DNA of 5,343 bases from NCBI GenBank assembly GCA_017458865.1, contig JAFSZW010000330.1, positions 1 through 5,343 of the forward strand, given 5' to 3'. The notes under the pieces are model-generated. The model saw nothing but the letters and a program-made list of their open reading frames with translations. It made no database searches and was not told the DNA's origin. The translations under genes and the position numbers were made by a program. Each line of letters begins with the position of its first letter. Position 1 is the stretch's first letter. Shown here in pieces: positions 1 through 4,448 of this stretch. The stretch is from Clostridia bacterium. GTDB taxonomy: Bacteria; Bacillota; Clostridia; Christensenellales; Aristaeellaceae.

Positions 1-1056
1 GCTCTTCATGCAGCTGGTGAACTGAATGGCACCGCTCACGCCAAAGCAGATGATGAGGCGAGGGCGTACGGTGCGTCCGGAAAGGCCGATCTGCCGGTCA
101 TTGGTGTTCCAGCCCTTCTCAACCAGTGGACGGGTGGTTGCCCAGTCACCGCCAAGGAGAGCGGCGAGACGGCGGATGAGCTCAAGGTCGGCCTCTTTTT
201 TGAGCCCGCGTCCGCCGACAACCAGAATGTCGGCATCTGATATGCTCGCACTTGGCGGCACAAGCCGCGTTTCCACAAGCCTTGCCCGGGAGGCTTTGGC
301 CTTTTCGGACAGCGTCCTCGGCACAAGCGTGCCGCCTGCCTCCTTACTGCGTGCCGGCGCATCCATGACCTTATAGCGCACAGTGGCGAACTGCGGCCTT
401 GTATGACTGGTGATGATCTGCGCCATGATATTGCCGCCGAACGCCGGACGGATCTGGACCAGATCCGTATTCTCCCGCAGCTCAAGCTGCGTACAGTCGG
501 CGGTCAGGCCGGTATGGAACCGGGTTGAAAGGCGCGGCGCGAGGCTCCGCCCGAGCGAGGTGGCACCCACCAGCACAACGCTCGGATGCAGCGCATTGAT
601 CGCATCCTCAACACAGTTTGCATACACATCTGCCCGAAAACAGGCGAGCGCGGGATCATCGTAGATGTAGACCTGGTCAACGCCGTAATGGAGGAGCTCC
701 TCTGCGTAATTGCCGATGCCGTTACCCAGAATGGCAGCGTGTACGGCATATCCAAGAGGCGCAGCAAGTTCCCGCGCTTTTCCGATCAGCTCGAGGCTCA
801 CCGGGTGGAGACGTCCGCCGCTGACCTCAGCGTACACAAGGATGTCGCGCCATTTGGACTTGTCCACATCCGCACTGCGTGTTTCAAGCCGGACAATGGC
901 CTTTTCCGGGCATGCCCTGACGCAGATTCCGCAGACCCTGCAGGCAGCGTTCATCTCAGGATGGCCGCCGGCCATGTCTATCGCATTGAATGGGCATGCC
1001 TTGACACAGGCGCCGCATCCGGTACATTTTCTTTCCAGTACTGCAATCTTTGCCAT
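1..1056 (-). CDS. etfA: Electron transfer flavoprotein alpha subunit with N-terminal 2x[4Fe-4S] ferredoxin domain (3' end off the window)
   Basis: This is the alpha subunit of a cytoplasmic FAD-containing electron transfer flavoprotein that pairs with the EtfB encoded just upstream. The frame is open for 352 codons from ATG 1056 to the window edge with no stop. Residues 1-58 form a ferredoxin module with two CxxCxxCxxxCP motifs (C11, C14, C17, C21 and C39, C42, C45, C49), so two [4Fe-4S] clusters are expected. Residues about 70-225 match the EtfA N-terminal domain (VGATSLGRSLAPRL near 163-175, RPAFGGNIMAQ 203-213). The FAD-binding C-terminal domain follows, with GGRGLK at 281-286, TRPLVEKGW at 308-316, RQIGLSGRTVRP at 321-332 and GVSGAIQF at 339-346. 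About 45 residues are probably missing, since ferredoxin-fused EtfA proteins run near 400 residues. The start is fixed by a GGAGG ribosome site that overlaps the etfB stop. Fusion proteins of this kind (CarE of caffeyl-CoA reductase, LctC of lactate dehydrogenase) work in flavin-based electron bifurcation; that role is inferred here because the partner dehydrogenase is not visible. Confidence 0.95.
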   Translation of the reverse strand, partial: MAKIAVLERKCTGCGACVKACPFNAIDMAGGHPEMNAACRVCGICVRACPEKAIVRLETRSADVDKSKWRDILVYAEVSGGRLHPVSLELIGKARELAAPLGYAVHAAILGNGIGNYAEELLHYGVDQVYIYDDPALACFRADVYANCVEDAINALHPSVVLVGATSLGRSLAPRLSTRFHTGLTADCTQLELRENTDLVQIRPAFGGNIMAQIITSHTRPQFATVRYKVMDAPARSKEAGGTLVPRTLSEKAKASRARLVETRLVPPSASISDADILVVGGRGLKKEADLELIRRLAALLGGDWATTRPLVEKGWNTNDRQIGLSGRTVRPRLIICFGVSGAIQFTSCMKS

Positions 1057-1065
1057 GCTGACCTC

Positions 1066-1848
1066 CTACAGAAACTTCCAGGCCCTGAGCTGTGCCTCAA
1101 GGCGTTCCGCATTGTCGCCGTCTGACCAGACTTCGTGGGATACCTTGTTTTCCGGCGGGAAAATGCGCTCCACGTTTGTCGCACTGCCGGAAAGCCCATA
1201 GTGATCCGGATTCCTGTCAGGGAACTGGTCCAGCGTCAGGATGGGGATTTCCCGGTCACGGGTTTCGCGCGCCCTGACCATGCTGGGGAGCCGCGGCATG
1301 CAGATATCCTGCTGGACGGTTACCAGGCAGGGGAAGGACATGTGGACAGTTTCAATGACATCCTGGAGCTGCTGCTCCGCATCCACGCCATCTCCCTGCA
1401 GGGTAAGCCTTGAAACCCACGCAGCATGCGGTATTCCCAGATACTCGGCAATGGCGGGGCCAACCTGGGCGGTATCGCCGTCCGTTGTCTGCTGTCCGCA
1501 GAGGATAAGGTCAAAGTCACCAATGGACTGGATGGCCTGGCTGAGCGTATAGCTGGTTGCCAGCACATCTGCACCGCCGAGACGCCGGTCCGAAAAGACA
1601 TATCCGTGATCTGCGCCCATCATGAAGGCCTCGCGGATAATCGCCTCTGCCTGCGGCGGCCCCATTGTCCCCACACTGATTTCCGCGCCGCTGCTTTCCT
1701 TGATCCGCAGGGCGGTTTCCAGTGCGTACAGATCATACGGATTCATTTTGGAGGCAACACCGGTCCGCTTGAGGACGCCGGTCGTTTCATCCACCTCAAC
1801 CTTTGAGGTGGCGGGAACCTGCTTGAGACATACAAAAATTCTGAGCAC
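1066..1848 (-). CDS. etfB: Electron transfer flavoprotein beta subunit
   Basis: This is a 260-residue EtfB, the usual family length. It dimerises with EtfA and binds the second cofactor: AMP in ordinary ETFs, a second FAD in bifurcating ones. The N-terminus shows the LKQVP motif (residues 8-12), then a DETTGVLKR-type hairpin (20-28) and MNPYDLYALETALRIKE (35-51). TMGPPQAE (61-68), SDRRLGGADVLATSY (86-100) and the nucleotide-binding DGDTAQVGP (123-131) follow. The C-terminal half has the EtfB signature PCLVTVQQDICMPRLPSMVRARE (173-195). An ATG 19 codons further upstream is in frame, but the extra residues do not resemble EtfB. The GTG at 1846-1848 gives the canonical N-terminus and has an AGGAAGG ribosome site 6 nt before it, so it is preferred. 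The stop is 9 bp from the etfA start and part of it lies in the etfA ribosome site, which suggests one transcript and coupled translation. In clostridia etfBA is usually next to an acyl-CoA or 2-hydroxyacid dehydrogenase; here any such gene must lie downstream, off the left edge. Confidence 0.96.
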   Translation of the reverse strand: MLRIFVCLKQVPATSKVEVDETTGVLKRTGVASKMNPYDLYALETALRIKESSGAEISVGTMGPPQAEAIIREAFMMGADHGYVFSDRRLGGADVLATSYTLSQAIQSIGDFDLILCGQQTTDGDTAQVGPAIAEYLGIPHAAWVSRLTLQGDGVDAEQQLQDVIETVHMSFPCLVTVQQDICMPRLPSMVRARETRDREIPILTLDQFPDRNPDHYGLSGSATNVERIFPPENKVSHEVWSDGDNAERLEAQLRAWKFL

Positions 1849-1908
1849 AGTCTGCCTTCCTTTCTGCTGTGTGCCTGACTGAAACGTTGCGGGGCGTATG
1901 TGCATTGC

Positions 1909-2065
1909 TTTCCTGCGCAGTTTCAGGTGATTCGATCAGTTCATCCTGATGCATGATACAACTTTTAAAAGCCGAATACAACCGGGAACAGCAAATCTGC
2001 CCATTGTTTGTGATGCGTATTGCAGTGCACTTGTCTGTAAGGGATATTAAGCATTTCCTGCGCAG
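1909..2065. repeat. Two copies of a 12-bp direct repeat (TTTCCTGCGCAG)
   Basis: Identical copies occur at 1909-1920 and 2054-2065, each containing the palindrome CTGCGCAG. The distal copy sits between the -35 and -10 of candidate promoter P1. The proximal copy lies in the etfB leader, 61 bp from the GTG. They could be operator half-sites, but chance similarity is not excluded. Confidence 0.35.
1953..1981 (-). promoter_or_regulatory. Candidate proximal promoter P2 of etfBA
   Basis: Read on the minus strand, TTGTAT (1976-1981) is followed by a 17-nt spacer and TATCAT (1953-1958). The -10 matches TATAAT at five of six positions; the -35 is weak (TTG only). TG directly precedes the -10. Transcription would start near 1946 and give a leader of about 98 nt before the etfB GTG. 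This is pattern matching only. Confidence 0.4.
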
Positions 2066-2073
2066 CAGGTCAA
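2044..2073 (-). promoter_or_regulatory. Candidate distal promoter P1 of etfBA
   Basis: Read on the minus strand, TTGACC (2068-2073) is followed by 18 nt and TAATAT (2044-2049); a 17-nt spacing to TTAATA is an alternative. The -35 matches the sigma-A consensus at five of six positions. Transcription would start near 2037 and leave a leader of about 190 nt before etfB. The spacer holds one copy of a 12-bp repeat, TTTCCTGCGCAG on the plus strand (2054-2065), whose other copy lies at 1909-1920. A large inverted repeat starts just upstream of the -35. Confidence 0.45.
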
Positions 2074-2079
2074 GCCTGA

Positions 2080-2118
2080 ATTCTATCGGTATCATGCCGC
2101 AGATTTGACCGATAGAAT
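2080..2118. repeat. Perfect 11-bp inverted repeat upstream of etfBA promoter P1
   Basis: The arms ATTCTATCGGT (2080-2090) and ACCGATAGAAT (2108-2118) are exact reverse complements separated by 17 bp. The centres of the arms are 28 bp apart, close to three helical turns. The repeat ends 7 bp upstream of the P1 -35, a position typical of an activator or repressor site. No T-run follows either side, so it is not a good terminator. A 7-bp direct repeat, ATCATGC, lies at 2091-2097 and 2117-2123. Function is inferred from position and symmetry. Confidence 0.55.
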
Positions 2119-2133
2119 CATGCGGGACAGGCA

Positions 2134-2199
2134 CTGTACGTCTCCTTGCAGCAGGCGTACAGGGTATGAGGCCACCCAGGGGCGACAGGCGAAAGCCCC
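2134..2199. repeat. Two short inverted repeats
   Basis: CTGTACG (2134-2140) pairs with CGTACAG (2156-2162) around a 15-nt loop. GGGGC (2179-2183) pairs with GCCCC (2195-2199), or alternatively GGC-GAAA-GCC (2188-2197) forms a GNRA-type tetraloop hairpin. They lie between the etfBA promoters and the plus-strand promoter, so they may be structure in an RNA or protein-binding dyads. No known RNA family was recognised. Confidence 0.3.
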
Positions 2200-2233
2200 A
2201 GTCAAATGGACAGAATGAGCGTTGTATCGGCCA

Positions 2234-2243
2234 GGAGCGCTCC
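2234..2243. promoter_or_regulatory. 10-bp palindrome GGAGCGCTCC
   Basis: This perfect palindrome lies 20 bp upstream of the TTGACA of the plus-strand promoter at 2264. Its position suits a regulator site for that promoter, but there is no further evidence. Confidence 0.3.
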
Positions 2244-2263
2244 ATCCCGGTACATGATTATGA

Positions 2264-2292
2264 TTGACAGTGACTGGTGGATATGGTAGACT
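2264..2292 (+). promoter_or_regulatory. Strong sigma-A-type promoter (TTGACA-N17-TAGACT)
   Basis: The -35 TTGACA (2264-2269) is a perfect consensus, the spacer is the optimal 17 bp, and the -10 TAGACT (2287-2292) matches at four of six positions with an extended TGG just before it. Transcription is expected to start at about 2299. It could drive the secreted-protein gene at 2480 with a leader of about 180 nt, or a short RNA ending at the hairpin near 2401. This is the best promoter in the window. Confidence 0.65.
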
Positions 2293-2298
2293 ACGCAT

Positions 2299-2405
2299 CG
2301 TCAGCACAAGCTGATTCAGGTTCTGCTCAAGCAGAGTATTATGTCAACATCATTCGGTATCACAAGGTGCCATAGCGCCACAGGGACGCTTGAGGCACCT
2401 TTATT
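2299..2405 (+). ncRNA. Putative ~105-nt structured leader/attenuator or small RNA
   Basis: Between the promoter at 2264 and the hairpin at 2364-2401 the transcript can form two similar stem-loops. H1 is TCAGC-ACAA-GCTGA (2301-2314) and H2 is TCTGC-TCAA-GCAGA (2322-2335); each has five Watson-Crick pairs and a four-base loop, plus a possible G-U closing pair. The segment CTCAAGC (2326-2332) covers one strand of the H2 apex and is exactly complementary to GCTTGAG (2388-2394) in the 3' side of the terminator hairpin. An alternative pairing could therefore open the hairpin base and disrupt H2. That is the layout of an attenuator, though a free-standing small RNA fits equally well. I could not assign it to a known riboswitch class, and no ligand is implied. 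Confidence 0.45.
2364..2405 (+). terminator. Intrinsic terminator-like hairpin upstream of the 2480 gene
   Basis: AAGGTGCC (2364-2371) pairs perfectly with GGCACCTT (2394-2401). Inside, AGCG (2374-2377) pairs with CGCT (2387-2390) around a 9-nt loop. The plus-strand sequence continues TTTATTG, a modest T-run. No T-run follows on the minus strand, so it would act on plus-strand transcripts. It lies 78 bp before the ATG at 2480, so transcription from 2264 would have to read through it to reach the gene. Confidence 0.5.
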
Positions 2406-2419
2406 GTATCCGAAAACTG

Positions 2420-2453
2420 TGCATTTTTGATATTTTGAACGTTTTAAAATGCA
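2420..2453. promoter_or_regulatory. AT-rich dyad TGCATTTT-N18-AAAATGCA with possible -10
   Basis: The arms TGCATTTT (2420-2427) and AAAATGCA (2446-2453) are exact reverse complements. TAAAAT at 2445-2450 could be a -10 element for the gene at 2480, but no good -35 is found at the right spacing. The dyad lies between the terminator-like hairpin and the ribosome site, so it may be an operator or an RNA hairpin close to the start codon. Confidence 0.35.
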
Positions 2454-2479
2454 TGACCTTACCACCTTGAGGAGGACGT

Positions 2480-3334
2480 ATGAAGAAAACTGCTGCTTTA
2501 TTTCTTTTGCTTGTCATGATCGTGTTTGCCATGACAGCATCCGCTGCGACCTTTACGGATGCACATGGGAATGTGATTGAACTGGATGAATCGCTTGAGG
2601 CGTATGCCGCGGTTCAGATGACTGGCGGGGCTCAGGCCCGTGCGGGTGAGACAAACCTCGGTGATTTCTGGGCGGACGCACTTCGCTGGTTTGCGGTGTC
2701 CGGGGCGATTAATGAAGCATTTGAAGAGGATGATGTAAAGGCCGGCATCACATCGCTGGATGTAGATGAGGATCATGTTGTTGCACTCTGGAATGCGGGA
2801 AATCTTCGCGCGGATATTGAGGTCGGAGTGTTTAATGCGGAGAAGATCGCAGAGGTTCTGCCGTATCCGAACAAGGTTGCTGTTATCTATATGACCGGCG
2901 CCCAGCTGCAGGAGCAGCTTGAGGCCTGTGCACAGGGTCTGCCGTGCACCGATGAGACAGAAGATGCCTGCGCAGCGTTCATGCAGGTTTCCGGTCTTGA
3001 CTATGCCGTTGATCTCACCAAGGCGTATGAGGCCGGCGAGGCGTACGGTGACCACTGGTTCAGAGCAGCCTCTGTGAACCGCGTAACGGTTAAAGCGGTT
3101 AACGGACAGGCGTTTGATCCGGATGCGGTCTATGCCGTGATTACCAGCAATGCCAACTTTAACGGAATGGATGCCTCCTATCTGTTCAAGGAGGCTGCTG
3201 AGGCCGCAGAGAACAGCACGATTACCACGGCAGTTGTCCGTGATGTCATCTGGAAATACCTGACTGAGGCCCTTGATAACCAGATTGGAGACGCTTATGC
3301 AGCGCCTGCCGGACGGATTGAGATGATTCAGTAG
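2480..3334 (+). CDS. Secreted protein consisting of an orphan 5'-nucleotidase C-terminal domain
   Basis: This is a 284-residue exported protein. Residues 1-22 are a Sec signal peptide (MKK, hydrophobic core, TASA before the cleavage site); no lipobox cysteine is present, so it is probably released or wall-associated. The mature part resembles the C-terminal substrate-binding domain of UshA-like 5'-nucleotidases. Matching segments are ETNLGDFWADALRW (57-70), VALWNAGNLRADI (101-113), AEVLPYPNKVAVIYMTGAQL (124-143), FMQVSGLDYAVD (167-178) and DPDAVYAVITSNANFNGMDA (213-232). The N and R of the NxGxxR-type nucleotide-binding motif remain (N105, R110). The usual GGDG-like loop is changed to NGMDA (228-232). 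The N-terminal metallophosphatase domain with its metal ligands is entirely absent; only about 34 residues separate the signal peptide from the C domain. Catalysis is therefore unlikely, and nucleotide or other ligand binding is a guess. Three cysteines cluster at 150-164. The start has a strong GAGGAGG site 4 nt upstream. The gene is monocistronic: two terminators follow. Confidence 0.8.
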   Translation: MKKTAALFLLLVMIVFAMTASAATFTDAHGNVIELDESLEAYAAVQMTGGAQARAGETNLGDFWADALRWFAVSGAINEAFEEDDVKAGITSLDVDEDHVVALWNAGNLRADIEVGVFNAEKIAEVLPYPNKVAVIYMTGAQLQEQLEACAQGLPCTDETEDACAAFMQVSGLDYAVDLTKAYEAGEAYGDHWFRAASVNRVTVKAVNGQAFDPDAVYAVITSNANFNGMDASYLFKEAAEAAENSTITTAVVRDVIWKYLTEALDNQIGDAYAAPAGRIEMIQ

Positions 3335-3347
3335 GATTTCGAATCAG

Positions 3348-3373
3348 GCAGAATTGAAGCAGTTCTGTCTTTT
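3348..3373 (+). terminator. Intrinsic terminator 1 after the nucleotidase-like gene
   Basis: CAGAATTG (3349-3356) pairs with CAGTTCTG (3360-3367), eight pairs including one G-U, with a tight AAG loop. The hairpin is followed by TCTTTT. It starts 14 bp after the TAG stop codon. Confidence 0.65.
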
Positions 3374-3393
3374 GCAATACCTGCAGTTGCCGC

Positions 3394-3420
3394 AAGGGAA
3401 AGCGTTTTGCTTTCCCTTTT
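3394..3420 (+). terminator. Intrinsic terminator 2 (10-bp stem)
   Basis: AAGGGAAAGC (3394-3403) pairs perfectly with GCTTTCCCTT (3409-3418) around the loop GTTTT, and the T-run continues to 3420. This stronger second hairpin insulates the downstream moxR operon from upstream transcription. An A-rich mirror on the other strand could also serve as a terminator there, but no minus-strand gene needs it. Confidence 0.8.
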
Positions 3421-3427
3421 CGTCACT

Positions 3428-3476
3428 GCAAAGGCAGGACGTACGAGACTGCTTTAAGCGGGGCAGGCAAAGGCAG
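3428..3476. repeat. 10-bp direct repeat upstream of moxR
   Basis: GCAAAGGCAG occurs at 3428-3437 and 3467-3476, 39 bp apart, in the short gap before the ATPase gene. No clear promoter was found in this gap, so the repeats are only a hint of where the control region may be. Confidence 0.25.
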
Positions 3477-3503
3477 ATGAGAAACAATTGAAAGAGGCCG
3501 GGC

Positions 3504-4448
3504 ATGCAAGAGGAAATCAGGCGCGTTCTTAACACAGTAAACCGCGTTATTGCAGGGAAAGATGAGGTTGTTCGCAAGCTGTTTACAGCCATTCTGGCGG
3601 ATGGGCATATCCTTATGGATGATGTCCCCGGTACGGGGAAAACAACGCTTGCAGTGGCGATCAGCAGGGCGATTGGCCTTAAATACAGCCGCATTCAGTT
3701 TACGCCGGACGTCATGCCCTCCGATATTGTCGGTTTTTCAATGTACGACAGGGAAACCGGCTCGTTTGTCTATCATCCTGGTGTGCTTTCAGGCACCAAT
3801 CTGCTCCTCGGCGATGAGATCAACCGGACATCCAGCAAGACACAGTCCGCGCTGCTTGAGGCGATGGAGGAGCGGCATGTGACGGTGGACGGGCAGACCT
3901 ATGCGCTGCCGGAGCCGTGTATTGTCATTGCGACGCAGAATCCTGTCGGTGCGGCGGGGACTCAGCTGCTGCCCTTTGCCCAGATGGACCGCTTTCTGGT
4001 TCGCCTGAGCATAGGCTATCCGGATTATGATGCGCAGATGGAACTGCTGCGGGACCGGCAGCTTGGAAATCCGCTGGACGGGGTGGAGTGTGTGCTTTCC
4101 AAATCAGATGTTGAGCGGATGCAGCGGCAGGTGACTCAGGTTACCACAAAGGATGCGGTTCTTGACTACATTACGCGGCTTGCCCTCGCCTCCCGGGAAC
4201 ATCCGGCACTGGATGTTGGAATAAGCCCGCGCGGAACGCTCTGCCTTTGCCGGATGGCCAAGGCGCGTGCATTCATGGAAGAACGGGATTATGTGACCGG
4301 TGCAGACGTTCAGGCTGTCTTCTCAGACGTCTGCCAGCACCGCCTTGTCCTGAGCAGAAAAGCCCGTCTGGCCGGAACGAGTGAACATGAGGTGCTCCGG
4401 GACCTGCTCGGCACCGTTGAAATCTCAGACAGCAGGCTGCAGCAATGA
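3504..4448 (+). CDS. MoxR-family AAA+ ATPase
   Basis: This is a 314-residue cytoplasmic AAA+ ATPase of the MoxR class (AAA_3 type), of normal length for the family. The sequence shows Walker A PGTGKTT (42-48), the pre-sensor segment RIQFTPDVMPSDIVGF (63-78), Walker B LLLGDEINR (100-108; D104 and E105), sensor 1 IATQNP (142-147) and the arginine-finger segment FAQMDRF (158-164; R163). Sensor 2, GISPRGT (239-245; R243), lies in the helical lid. All catalytic elements are present, so it should be active. MoxR ATPases act as chaperone-like remodellers, usually with VWA or DUF58 partner proteins. The start ATG has AGAGG about 6 nt upstream. The stop TGA overlaps the next gene's ATG, so it is co-translated with the DUF58 protein, its likely partner. 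A minor oddity is GTQLLPFAQMDRF where most members have a GTYPLPEAQLDRF-like sequence. The actual client process is unknown. Confidence 0.94.
   Translation: MQEEIRRVLNTVNRVIAGKDEVVRKLFTAILADGHILMDDVPGTGKTTLAVAISRAIGLKYSRIQFTPDVMPSDIVGFSMYDRETGSFVYHPGVLSGTNLLLGDEINRTSSKTQSALLEAMEERHVTVDGQTYALPEPCIVIATQNPVGAAGTQLLPFAQMDRFLVRLSIGYPDYDAQMELLRDRQLGNPLDGVECVLSKSDVERMQRQVTQVTTKDAVLDYITRLALASREHPALDVGISPRGTLCLCRMAKARAFMEERDYVTGADVQAVFSDVCQHRLVLSRKARLAGTSEHEVLRDLLGTVEISDSRLQQ

Larger units (their letters stand above)
1849..2479. other. Divergent intergenic region, 631 bp, rich in dyads
   Basis: No convincing protein-coding gene was found here. The longest open frames (minus, about 1796-2245 and 2092-2307) are Cys/Arg-rich, have no ribosome site and match no family I recognise. 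The region separates the minus-strand etfBA pair from the plus-strand secreted-protein gene. It contains candidate promoters on both strands, an 11-bp-arm inverted repeat (2080-2118), smaller inverted repeats (2134-2162, 2179-2199), a 10-bp palindrome (2234-2243), a terminator-like hairpin (2364-2401) and an AT-rich dyad (2420-2453). Individual elements are listed separately. The section 2119-2263 has only the smaller dyads, and I could not match it to a known riboswitch class. Confidence 0.6.

Noticed and set aside
26..1413. Many plus-strand and other-frame open frames opposite etfBA
   Set aside because: They are antisense or frame-shifted shadows of the etfA/etfB coding frames, lack ribosome sites and have Arg/Ser/Pro-rich compositions without recognisable domains.
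1849..1905. Upstream ATG start for etfB giving 19 extra residues
   Set aside because: The extra residues do not resemble EtfB, while the internal GTG has AGGAAGG 6 nt upstream and gives the conserved N-terminus.
1796..2245. 149-codon minus-strand frame running from the intergenic region into etfB
   Set aside because: No ribosome site precedes its ATG, the composition is Cys/Arg-rich and unlike the neighbours, and it overlaps the well-supported etfB start in another frame. It also crosses both candidate etfBA promoters. An internal ATG near 1954 also lacks a ribosome site, so a leader peptide is not supported.
2119..2263. Possible known riboswitch (c-di-GMP-I, cobalamin, FMN or TPP type)
   Set aside because: The small hairpins and a GAAA loop looked suggestive, but none of the conserved core sequences of these classes could be found.
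2498..3055. 185-codon minus-strand frame opposite the nucleotidase-like gene
   Set aside because: It is antisense to a gene with signal peptide, domain motifs, ribosome site and terminators, and shows no domain of its own.
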